NCBI GenBank assembly: GCA_017311315.1
Contig: CM029622.1
Location: 11,149,295-11,213,294, forward strand
Direction of reading: 5' to 3'
Length of the DNA stretch: 64,000 nucleotides
Origin: Dendrocalamus latiflorus
Taxonomy: Eukaryota; Streptophyta; Magnoliopsida; Poales; Poaceae
The notes under the pieces were generated by a model that did not search any database, was not told the DNA's origin, and saw only the letters and a list, made by a program, of their open reading frames with translations. This document shows positions 10,067 to 20,135 of the stretch, piece after piece (the stretch's first letter is position 1; each line of letters opens with the position of its first letter). The position numbers and the translations under genes were made by a program.

Positions 10067-12113
10067 GAGAGACCATGTGGAGGTATCCTCATGTTTGTGA
10101 TGAGTAATTGACTGTTGTGTTAGAGAGTTTGAGTTTGTTTTGGGTATTCCAGGGTTGAGTACATTTCTTTAATGCTAATGTTGATTATGCTGTTTCGTGC
10201 GGTGCTATGTGACGGTTTGCTTATCTGTGTGGTTGCAGGACTTTGGAGCTAGGTCATGGTGAGGCGTGGGAGTACTGGGACTAGGCATAGGAGGTGTTGA
10301 GGCCTAGACAGTCAGAGATGCTGAAGATGATCGAGGCTGCTGAGGTGGTTGCGAGCCGGGAGACGAGGAACCAGAGCTGGAGCTACCGGTGATGGACACG
10401 ACGGGCAACGACGAGTGGACCTGGACTAGGCTCAGGGAGGAGTCGGAGGTCCAGACGGTTGGATGTCGGTTGCGGTCGTGTGCGACAGAACAGACCAGGA
10501 CTAGACTCAGGTGGAGTCGGAGGTCTCAGTCGGAGTCAGGTGGACACGACGGGCAGCGGCAAGGTGGACCGGATTAGGCTCAGGGAGGAGTTGAGGTTCA
10601 GACGGTCAAGATGCCGGGTGCGGTCGTGTGCAGCGGACCGGGACTAGACTCAGGGAGGACTCGAGGTCCAGATGGTCAGGGTACCGGTTGCAGGAAGCTT
10701 CCGGGAAGGTGCTTGAGGGGTAATTTGGAGAATTGACTCAAGCCTTGAGTGGAATGGCTGGTTCCCTCCATTCCTTGTGTTGTGAGAGAGTTTGACTTCT
10801 TTGCCTCATGTGTGTATGGAGCAAGGGAGTGGATGTTGGCCTGCACTTCTTGAATTCCCTCTTGAGGCTGTGAGTTTGGCTTTAAGAAGAGGGGTTGGCA
10901 GTGTAGAAGGCAAGCCAACAAGTGAGCTCAAGCAAAAAGTAGTGGGTTGTGTTCGAGCTGTGTTGAGCTCTGTATGTGTGCGTGAGTTCTTCTCTCACGC
11001 ATGTAGTGAGATGAGTGAAATTTCTCCTCAATTGCGTATGGGATTGTAATGAGATGGTTGTAATCCCTTGTATCAATCTGAGATGATTTGATTTCCTGCT
11101 TTCCTCTTCTGTGCCTCAGTTGATCAGTCTTCTTTGCTGTGAGTTTCTTGTTTGCTTCTCCTGTTTTGATTCTTTGTGGAAAAGATGCAGCATCCTTTTG
11201 CTCTCTATGGGAGATAAGCTTCAAGGTCATTTGACCAGTTCATTCCCAAGAGCTAAATGGTTGAATCAGACAAGTTTCTCATTTTTATTCATGCGCTTCA
11301 TTTACTCTGCTGTGAGGTCTCTAGGGTTTGAAGTCAGGGGACTTGAGTTCTCATGATTATGCCAACTGAAAGATGCTATAAATATGAGTTCTTTTGTTTT
11401 TGAAATCATCTCCTTGGTGATTGCAAAGTCTCATAAGCAAAGGATCTCATAATCATGAGTAAAATGGAGTTTATGCATTCTTGCTGTCTGTTTTCAGCAA
11501 AGTCAGAATTTTCAATTGTGGGTGGGTTTGTGTTTGCTTCCTCTTCTCTTTCTCAAATCAATTTGATATTTAGCTTGAAGTCCTTGTGAAGAAGGCTTGA
11601 GAAGAACATCAAAACCTCCCTCATTTTTCTGATTTCAGAAAGTTTCTGTAATTACTGTGCAGTCGCTTTGCAGCGACAAATTTCCTCTGTTTTCAGGGAG
11701 GCGGTCTGACCTCTAGGGTTTCAGCCGGTCAGATCGGAGAGTGTGAGGCGGTCAGACCGACGGTTGCTTGGTGGTCTAACCGGATGCTCAATGGTGGTCA
11801 GACTGGCCCAGTAACACCGGTCAGACCAACCCTCTGATGGTAGTCGGACTGGCCTGGTTGCTGTGGTCTGACCGCCCGGCCTGCTGCGGTCAGACCGGTT
11901 ATGCCTGTTTTCTCTGATCTTGTTTTCAGCTGCCTGATTTGCTTTGGTGCTTTTGTCTCGCTGTCTCTTCTGTGTGTCATGAATTTTCAGAGAGCATGAA
12001 TCATCCTTTTCATAGCTTCCATAGCTATCGGAGAGGAGCTTTGTTTGTGGATACTTGGGGGCGTTTTTAAAAGGCACCATTCACCCCCCTCTGTTGCCAT
12101 TTCTGATCCTACA
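10067..12113 (+). mobile_element. Ty1/copia solo LTR (2047 bp)
   Basis: Starts TGAGAGACCATGTGG and ends TTCTGATCCTACA. Flanks are TGGCC on the left (10062-10066) and CGGCC on the right (12114-12118), a 5-bp target duplication with one mismatch. Its last ~110 bp (CACCCCCCTCTGTTGCCATTTC) and first ~60 bp align with the copia LTR at 53522-55319 in reverse. No internal sequence remains, so it is the product of LTR-LTR recombination. Small open frames inside are not genes. Confidence 0.85.
11700..11900. repeat. Array of GGTCAGACC palindromes in the copia LTR
   Basis: About ten copies of CGGTCAGACCG-like 9-11 bp palindromes (also as GGTCTGACC and decayed forms) are spaced 15-30 bp apart. They lie about 210-410 bp from the 3' end of the LTR. 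A comparable array with different letters sits at the same place in the LTR at 53522-55319. Confidence 0.8.
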
Positions 12114-12194
12114 CGGCCGCCTTGCTCCACCGATGCAGTGCAATGAAGACATATCTGTGTCGAGATCGAGCAAGTACGCCTAGTAATTAATAGC

Positions 12195-12412
12195 ACAAAT
12201 TATCACAGACGGTTTCAACCACAAACGGTCTGTGAAACCAATATATCACAGACGGTTCATATTAATAACCGTCTATGAATTATCATAGACGGTTATTAAC
12301 ATGAACCGTTTGTGATTGTTGAGTATCACAGACGGTTCGTACATAGAACCGTCTGTGATAGTCCTTCATAGACGGTTTATACCACAAACGGTCTGTGATA
12401 GTTCACTCTGTA
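12195..12412. repeat. CACTA subterminal repeat array
   Basis: Four to five hairpin-like units of ATCACAGACGGTT...AACCGTCTGTGAT are followed by TTTTTGGCTAGTCTCAAGAAAT and CATGCCC. This is the same order as after the array at 51400-51690. No CACTA terminus is seen to its left, so it is an internal array or an eroded end. Confidence 0.75.
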
Positions 12413-12459
12413 CCTGAAATTTTTTCAGTTTTTGGCTAGTCTCAAGAAATTAAATAATG

Positions 12460-12533
12460 TTACCCATGCCCTTTGAAAACAAGTAAATACAGACGCAAGC
12501 ACAACAACACATTCAGATCTATTACAGGATAAC
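12460..12533. repeat. CACTA tandem-repeat unit cut by the solo LTR
   Basis: AAATACAGACGCAAGCACAACAACACATTCAGATCTATTACAGGATAAC matches the ends of the units at 16152-16690. The array was therefore continuous before the LTR inserted at 12534, duplicating ATAAC. Confidence 0.75.
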
Positions 12534-15500
12534 TGTGACGACCCGCGTTATTACCATGGGGTAATAATGCTGTCAATGGATTATTATTCGTTTTAGCCGA
12601 TAAAACATCGCTCTAACGAATAATAAGCCTATCAGGGTGTTGCAGCAGAACAATAATTAGAGACGCAACATAATATTACAAGAATATTGCCACGCAGGGC
12701 TACAATTTATTACAATGCCTCAAGGGCTTAAATATTACAATCTTTAGACAGAAAATATTCTAACTACTTTCTATTCAAAAAAACGACTCCAACGGAGTGT
12801 CCACCTTGTACCCATTGTAATTCGAGTCCACGGTATTTCATCCAGGTCGCTTCCTCCTGATCTTAGCCATTTTCTGAATTGACATGCTCCTAAGAAAAGG
12901 GGGAGATAATAGTAAGGGTGAGTACAGAAGTACTCAGCAAACGTTATTAGCAAAAATGCACAGAATGCTCATTATTCACACTTGTAGGAATATCAATTCC
13001 TTTCTTCAATCTCATGCTCATTCTTAACACTCTTTTTCATCCTCATTTTCCTTTCCAAGAATTATATAAAATAAAGGTTGTTTGTTTTGAAAGAATTCCA
13101 CTTTATTAATTTAGAAAACTACTGAACATACGCATGAACAGCAAAAACCCCCCATAAGTTTCCGTAATTCTCCCTTCCCGGAGACAGACATGAATTCATG
13201 ATTTGGATAGCATTGCGCAAGCTTGTATCACTTTACCCATCATCACTCTGCTCGTGTTGGCTCTCGGATCTCCGCAATTCATTTGATGCAGCGCCCAGAC
13301 CAGAGTACAGTGCTAATACATCTATCTTTGTAATTATATCTCCACCCAGTTACTCACAAGCGGCAGACTGGAGCGGTGTACAACCCTCATGCAGACCCAC
13401 CGAAAGCGACAATAACTGTTGGCTGGGGTGGTTTCTGACCCTCACCCAACACCCAACTGCGTAATATATCGCCTTCGCGTACCCCACTACTGGTCACGTC
13501 CAGACTCGGGTTTTTGCGATCCGTCTCCCCCACTTCTGGCCTATGTACCAGTTCTGGGTTCTGCGCGGCTATGGATCCCCCACTCCGGTGCTGGTCCGGC
13601 TCTTGTGGGTTCCTCCCCTAATTAATACTTACCCATGTGGAGAATATAATACTTCGATAGAGTACTAGACTGCCCGTGAAAAATGGAATGTTGGTTGATA
13701 CGGTGTGGTACGGTCTGTTCATATGGATGAAGTTGGTAAATCCCTTATATTCTATTCTTATGCAGAGGTCCTACACCTGCCCACTTGTCACCTACCCTGG
13801 CAACCTCTGCCCACCTTCTTACTTAACTGAAATGGCCAACTGCTCCATCAGTTGCCCTCTATTTCCTTTCTGATGTCTTTTATTTCAACTGTTCAATTTA
13901 AATACCTTCTTACTTAACTGGAATACTAATGATTTGAATGGCAATATACTGATTTAATTGGTACGTGCCAGATTTTAATCTAGCAACAACCCTTAATTAA
14001 ACTTCAATCTTCACAAATACTGGTTAGTGAGATTTTGTAATTCTAACATGATTAGCATACTGGTATCGAATAATTTAACTAATTACGAAGACAAAGTTTT
14101 TATTATGCGCATTTCTCCTCTCTTTTCTATTTTTCTATCTTTCCCCTTTTTTTTTCTTCTTCTTCTTCTTCTTCCTCCTTCCCTTTCTTCTTTTCTCTCT
14201 TTCCGCCCGATCCCCTTTTTCCTGCCGCCTTCGGCCGAAGCCTCCTTGTCTTCCTTCCCCGTCTCCCTTCCTCTCGGTTCTCTCACCCCCTTCCGATTTC
14301 TCCGCCCCAGCGCCGCGCCGTAGCTCCTCCAGCCCCGGTCTCCGCACCTCCGCCCCCGGGTCTCAGCTCCCCCTCGCGCGCCTCCTTTACCCTCTCTCGC
14401 CGCCCGTCCGACGCCTTGTCCCCATGCACCACCGATTCCAGTGGTGACGCGCCTCGCCGCCTGGTTCGGCTCCCTCTCACGCGCCTTCTCCCTTGCGCCG
14501 CCCTGCCGTCGCGTCCTCCCCTCGCATCGCCGGCCCTAGCGGCGCCGCGCCGTTCCATCCGGCCGCCCCCGCCTTGCCGCTCGACGTCGCCCGAAAAAAC
14601 ACGGTCAGATCCGTGGCCTATGGCCCGGATCTGACGCTTTACCCCTTAATTCCCTCCGATTTGAGTTGTTTTGGTGTGGTTTGGTGACCATCTTGCTTGG
14701 ATTAAAAGGGGATTTGCTTGGTGTAGTAATCATGGAAGTGTTTCTTCTACTACTCCCAGTGGACACCCTCTCTATTGATCTTTGTAGCCCTAGTAATATT
14801 TGTGACAACTAATGGTGATTTCTTGGCTTTGGCTATGCAGTGCTTGCTCCTAGGAAATGGATGCTAGGTTTGAGGTATTTTGTGGTTTACCTTCACCGTT
14901 TGCCGTTGATTTGCAGTGGGGAAGGGTTAGGGTTTGCTGGTAGCTGTCGCCTTCTCGATGATGAGGATGCTGCTTGTTGGTGGCCTCCTAGGGTTGGCGA
15001 CCTTGGGCTTGCGGTCTGCCTCCGGCCGTCGCCGTTGTACTGCTCCTGGTTGACTCGCCTTGGCCGCCTCCTTACTGTCGGTTCTACTCGGTCGATGGCT
15101 TCTTGTGGTTTTGGAATGGCTGGAAGGTTTGGGGAAATGGTTGTGATGCCGTGCCCTGACTCGCTGCTCCCTTTTCTATGGTTGGCTGTGCCTTCGTGCT
15201 GGCCGTGTGATATTTATGGGCTGGCTGTGTGTTGCCTCGGTGAATATGGTGCTATGTAGTCATGACTGTTGCGTTTTGGGATTGACAAATGGGATTATGG
15301 GATTTTTGCTTTGCATTGATTAATCCCTAAATTAAAACAGGTTTGTATACACCGTATGATGAGCCTACAGTTGTGAGAGGTGCCGACTGGCCCCCCGGGA
15401 CGGTCAGGTATCTCCGTGAACGGATTACCCCGCCCGAAGTTAACCTCTAGGGCTCTGACGGCAATTTTTTCTTCTTTTCTTTATTTATTTATTCATTCTT

Positions 15501-16151
15501 TTGTTCGGTCTCTTTCGGCATTAAAAATCATTGAGTTCGATCACAAAGAAAACATCGATGTGGTGACAATTTGACTACAAACTCCAATGTATGAAATGAT
15601 CTAAATGTATCTGGCTTTCTTTTAATATTGTTGTATACAGAATAATGTATGTTACTCGAATGTAGTTTCTAATGTTGAAATTGTGTTGCAATTATCTAAG
15701 TTTGCGAGGCGGTCATTTGATTAGGACCGAGACTTGTAAACTTACAGTAATTTGTATTGTCGTTATTAATGTAAAAAGAGTTGTAATATCTTTATTTAAT
15801 TTAAGGCAGTTTTAGTTGTAGCTCAAGGAATGTAACTTGATTTGTTGTACAAGAATTGTAATAATTACACAGTTGTATTACAGACTGTTATATATATATT
15901 TTAATTGAGTTGGAAACTTTTATTTGTGCAATTGAATTTTATTTCTCACTTAGTCTATACCGTTTGATATTCACCCTCATCGATGAAATTGTGAAAACAA
16001 CGTATTAGTTTATCGCTCGCTAAGTTCAATTTAAATGTCTGCAAAGAAAAGTTCAAATTCCCTCGTATTTTTGGATTATTAGCTACCTAATTAATCCTAC
16101 TTAACGTCGTAATTCGTTGCTTAAGGTTAATTAACGATGTGGGTCATTTCA
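12534..16151 (-). mobile_element. Ty3/gypsy-type solo LTR (3618 bp), TSD ATAAC
   Basis: Plus-strand ends are TGTGACGACCCGCG and GGGTCATTTCA. They are flanked by perfect 5-bp duplications ATAAC (12529-12533 and 16152-16156). Minus orientation is inferred because the motif GGGTGAGTACA (12915) is the reverse of the ACTCACCCTTAC motif near the 3' end of plus-oriented LTRs of this type. A GC-rich block (about 14130-15250) bears several open frames with Ser/Pro/Arg-rich composition and no recognisable domain. I treat these as noncoding LTR sequence. Confidence 0.85.
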
Positions 16152-16156
16152 ATAAC

Positions 16157-16690
16157 AAGCTAACGAACCCTTCGTGGCATGACGGTGAGGCTGAACAAGA
16201 CACACTTATGACACTTACGGCAAAAGTGTCTTGTCCAGCCTGTCGCCGTGCCACAATGGAGGCGCTAGCTCACTGCAGTAGTCGGCGTCGTCGAGAAACA
16301 AGCAAATATAGAGGCAAGACACAATAACACATTCAGATATATTACAGCTAACGAATCCTTCGTGGCACGACGGTCACTCTGAACAAGACACACTTACGAT
16401 ACTTACGGCAAGAGTGTTGTCCAGAATGCCGCCGTGCCACAACCGAGGTGCTAGCTCACGGTAGTAGTCAGCGTCGTCGAGGAACAAGCAAATACAGAGG
16501 CAAGCACAACAACACATTCTGATCTATTACAGGATAACAAGCTAACGAACCCTTTATGGCACGACGGTGAGGCTGAACAAGACACACTTACGACACTTAC
16601 GGCAAGAGTGTGTTGTCCAGCCTCCCGCTGTGCCGCAACGAAAGCGCTAGCTCACAGCGGAGGGGAGATGCAGGAAGCTAGCTAGTGGAT
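16157..16690. repeat. Tandem repeat, about 190-bp unit, three copies
   Basis: CTAACGAAcCCTTcgTGGCAcGACGGT recurs at about 16160, 16348 and 16541. Each is followed by GAACAAGACACACTTA and ...CAAGCAAATAxAGAGGCAAG. A fourth partial copy is at 12460-12533. It lies between CACTA subterminal arrays. 16690-16832 is a promoter-like noncoding segment. Confidence 0.85.
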
Positions 16691-16832
16691 GAACTCACGC
16701 GTGACTAGTACCGGTGGAAAGGTAGATGGGGAGTTATTAATAAGGGCCGAGCAGTGGGAGGAACTGGTGCCTGCCATTCGATGTGGAGAGAATGGATGGG
16801 TGAGATCGAAATCCTAGGTAGGAGAACAGTGA

Positions 16833-17040
16833 TTATCACAGACGGTTTGTTACACGAAATGTCTGTGATAATGAATATCAGAAACGTTTGTTATACGAAC
16901 CGTCTGTGATGTCTCACTTATCACAGACGGTTTGTATTAAGAACCGTCTGTGATATTAATATCAGAGTCGGTTTGGAATACAAACTATCTGTGATATTAA
17001 TATCAGAGACGGTTTGGAATACGAACCGTTTGTGTTAATG
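16833..17040. repeat. CACTA subterminal repeat array
   Basis: Several TATCACAGACGGTTTG / CAAACCGTCTGTGATA units, some decayed (TCAGAGACGGTTTGG), lie directly upstream of the 207-codon ORF. Confidence 0.75.
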
Positions 17041-17047
17041 CTTAAAT

Positions 17048-17671
17048 ATGTGCGCCCTAATCCAGCTCTCTTATACACTATCCTCTCCCTCATCTTCTTC
17101 ATCACCAGATTTCTCAACAATGACATCTAATATTCTTTTGATTTCTTTCCTCTTATCTATCCATCATGAGTTGTTCGGACGCAACCTTACACAGGCGGCC
17201 AACAATTTACGTCTAGAGCAGCTCCTCCGCTCACGCTCTGCTCTCCTTTCTCGACTCACTTCCATCCGTCAGCTGGACCTCATCATCCGTCGTCGACGGA
17301 AGTGTCTCGTTGCCACTCAAGAAAGGGAAACCGTCCTCAGCCTCGTTCTTCTCTACAATGTGCACAAAGCGGAGGAAGCTCTTGCGGCAGTGCAGAGACA
17401 CATGAATAACCTTACCGATCAAGCAGAATCAGCCGTTTATCATGGCATCCTCTTTGAGATTATGGAACATGCTAATGATTTGCCCAGGCTTGAGGAGGAA
17501 GTGGAGAGGGCAAGGACAATATTGACGGCATTCGAGAACACAACGGCTAATCCTCCAACTCCAGAAGTTGAAGAAGAAGCATATGAAGCCCAGAAGATTA
17601 AAATTTGGGAATCTCTTTTTTTGGACTTTTGTAATAAAATTGCCTTGAATTTAACTCTCGTCTCAGTATAG
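17048..17671 (+). CDS. Unrecognised helical protein encoded inside the CACTA end
   Basis: An uninterrupted 207-codon frame, with a second ATG at 17120 giving 183 residues (MTSNILLISFLLS...). I do not recognise a family. The protein has a hydrophobic N-terminal stretch that could be a signal or a short membrane segment. Leucine- and charge-rich helical segments follow (LEQLLRSRSALLSRLTSIR, RLEEEVERARTILTAFENT), consistent with coiled coil, and the tail is acidic and ends in ...LNLTLVSV. It sits between two subterminal repeat arrays, 40 bp from the terminal array. It may be a CACTA-encoded second protein (TNPA-like role), a captured host fragment, or a chance ORF. Its length in an AT-moderate region without simple repeats argues against chance. 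Confidence 0.45.
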   Translation: MCALIQLSYTLSSPSSSSSPDFSTMTSNILLISFLLSIHHELFGRNLTQAANNLRLEQLLRSRSALLSRLTSIRQLDLIIRRRRKCLVATQERETVLSLVLLYNVHKAEEALAAVQRHMNNLTDQAESAVYHGILFEIMEHANDLPRLEEEVERARTILTAFENTTANPPTPEVEEEAYEAQKIKIWESLFLDFCNKIALNLTLVSV

Positions 17672-17709
17672 CTTCTGTAGTTCATACGGCAAAGGTTTTG
17701 TTGTCAGGA

Positions 17710-17989
17710 TTACCATAGACGATTCGTATTAAGAACCATTTGTGAAAGTTCACATACGATTATTAACACGAACCGTCTGTGTTGCCTATATTATCACAGA
17801 CGGTTCTTAAAGCGAACCATCTGTAATGTTTCAATTATCACAGACGGTTCGTGTTAATAACCGTCTGTGATATTATCACAGACCACAGACGATTGCCATT
17901 ATAAACCGTCTGTGATAGTTTAATCACAGACGGTTTCGTATAAACCGTCTGTGATATAGCCGTCCAGTATAGTCTCTTTTTTAGTAGTG
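17710..17989. repeat. CACTA terminal array and terminal inverted repeat
   Basis: Five to six GACGGTT/AACCGTC hairpin units run to the terminus ...AGTCTCTTTTTTAGTAGTG at 17989. Its complement starts CACTACTAAAAAAGAG. The three bases after it are ATC; the partner duplication was not found within the window. 17990-18105 is short unassigned flank. Confidence 0.8.
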
Positions 17990-18105
17990 ATCCTTTGTCC
18001 AATGAATGGATATGTCTACCGTGTGCTTGGCAACAGAAACAAATTTGGACGTTGAGTTTCACTAAGCTATTGCTTGCAACAAATAAATCTATTCATGCTG
18101 CCTAA

Positions 18106-19047
18106 TGATGAGGACATCACTTCTTCGGATACACACAACACTCCTCCACTTGACATTCAAAGACCAATCACTAGAGCTCGCGCCCGACAATTGAATTTAC
18201 AGGTGAGCTCGTTTCTAAGTACTTCTTTTTGTTCATTTGAGAATAGATTGCTACCTAATAATTTAATTATGATTAGGAACCATGGAGAAGACCTAGAAGT
18301 ACTTGGAGAAGGGCTACGGGACGCACAAGTCCAGCAAGGGCGGTCGAATCATGTTGGAGGTCCAACTCAAGCCGACTTCGAATCCAATTCGGAGTCCAGT
18401 TCGAATCCAATTCGGAGTCCAGGACCAGGCCGCACTAAAACGGACGCCCAGATCGCATCCGGACTCCGTTTTGGACTTTCCACATATGTATGGAAAGCTG
18501 AGAAGACTACCTTTCCAATGGCTCTAGTCCCATGTCAACATTCCTTCTGAGTCAACGGGAATCGTCAAAACAAGTGGGCGTTCAGAATCTGTCAGGGTGC
18601 TACGCCACCGTCTTTTGGGCCGTTCGGCTTTGTATCGTGTTGGAGCCCATTAGGGGCGCGTCCAGGGGTTTTGCACGCCCCTAACTTCTATATATCCAGC
18701 CGCCACCCCTACCATTAGGGTTTGGGTTTTGCTTAGATTAATTCTGTCTTGAACAGTTTCGCCGTTTATCGGTTTGTGAGACCCCAACTTTCGAGTGCTA
18801 AATCAATACATCTGCAATTCAGTTGTGTTCTTCCTTGTTCTTGCTTGTGTTCTTCGATTCGCAAGCGAGGATTAGCCTTCTTGGCGAGGTCAACCGGGCT
18901 GCGCACGGTTGATAACCTGAGGAGACGTGGTGCTGCGATTGCGGGGTTCGGGACGTGTTGTTCGGAAGCCGGTTCGATTTGTGTCGCGCCTCCACCAAAT
19001 CGAACATATCCAGAACCTGTTGGAAGATCGGGACCCCGTTCCCATCA
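18106..19047 (+). repeat. 5' LTR of the CRM-like element (942 bp)
   Basis: TGATGAGGACATCACTTC...GTTCCCATCA. Contains a TATA box near 18688-18697 (CTATATATCC). It is followed at once by a degenerate primer-binding site (AGTGCTATCAGAGC, 19048-19061), which has a C where the usual TGGTATCAGAGC has a G. Confidence 0.92.
18687..18697 (+). promoter_or_regulatory. LTR TATA box
   Basis: TTCTATATATCC in U3, about 360 bp before the LTR end. The same sequence occurs in the 3' LTR near 23611. Confidence 0.6.
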
Positions 19048-20135
19048 AGTGCTATCAGAGCTTCAGGTGTTCCTTTAGGTTCGAGTTTACCCTACCTTTG
19101 TTGTTTCGTTTTCATCCTAGAGTCCACGAAAAAGCCCCACAAAAAGAATTAATTCCGCTGTCCAAACCCCGTTGTGCCTTTCAATCTGTTAGTTTTGGTT
19201 TGCTAAATTGAATTTGTGTCCATATAGCATTGTCTAGTTGCTGGTCATATCTTTGTTCCATTAAAAATCCAAACAAAAGAAAAATTCCCCACCCCAAACC
19301 CTAGTTTCCAAATTCGGCTGATTTTTCCTTTCTCTGCAGCCGCCACCAAAAACGTCATAACTTTTGATTCCGAGATTATTTTTGCATTGGACCACCGCCA
19401 TTAGATTCAAAAATTCATTGTCCATCTATCTGTAAAATTTCACGTCATTCCAGCAAGGCAGTGAAGAGATATGTGCGGTGAAATTTGACCCAATTATCTG
19501 CTTTGAATCTGCAACAGTCAGCAGTTGTGATTTTTGTGCGAATTTCTGTGTCGGGATTCAGAAGTTGTCCCCAAAAGCAAATCTGTAGAAAACGCCGTCA
19601 GAAAACAGATAAAAAAAGAATCAGTGAAAAAAAGGCATCTGACAAAAAGTTACGGCCAAAATACCGACGTGCTGTCCAGTGGACAGAAATCTTCAGTTTT
19701 CAGTTTTGAGTCAATCCTTGTGTTCTTCAATTCCAAATTGCATTGGATTGAATTATCTTGTATTTACCACTCCTACACATTGCCATACACTTGATTTTAG
19801 CCTTCTTCCATTCTTGGTTGATCAGCAACATAGGCTAAGTGCTAGATACGGACTATAATTCAATTCTATGCAATTCTGAAATTAACTGATTGTTCTCCAT
19901 TGCTACCATATTGTGCCTTCCAAGCTACACCTACTCTTGATCAGCACAGTTTTGACCCTTGCAATCGTACCCACGCTCGACATGGTATCACGAACCAGCC
20001 ACCGGTTGTATCACCTGCTGCTTTGGTAAGAACACTTGTAAGAGCTTGGTAAGACACTTCCTTTGCGGATTTCCACTGCCTTCCTTTCTAGTTGATAGGG
20101 ATAATCCTTTTGTTTTCCCTGTGTTTCCACTAACC

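Larger units (their letters stand above)
2071..17989 (-). mobile_element. Large CACTA (En/Spm) element with nested retroelements (model)
   Basis: The right terminus ends ...TTTTTTAGTAGTG at 17989, the complement of a CACTACTA terminus. Arrays of inverted ATCACAGACGGTT / AACCGTCTGTGAT subterminal repeats occur at 2998-3230, 12195-12412, 16833-17040 and 17710-17960. A TNP2-type transposase pseudogene lies between them on the minus strand. Removing three insertions with their own termini (3681-6680, 10067-12113, 12534-16151) leaves about 7 kb of continuous CACTA-like sequence. The left end is outside the window or lost beyond the Tat element at 1-2070. That this is one element rather than two adjacent ones is inference from the order of subterminal array, GGCTAG-type motif, tandem repeats and promoter-like region, which recurs at 51384-63590. 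Confidence 0.55.

Noticed and set aside
14283..15259. Frames such as 14840-15259 (139 codons) in the first solo LTR
   Set aside because: No recognisable domain, and the frame lies within an LTR bounded by the ATAAC duplication. More likely LTR noncoding sequence.
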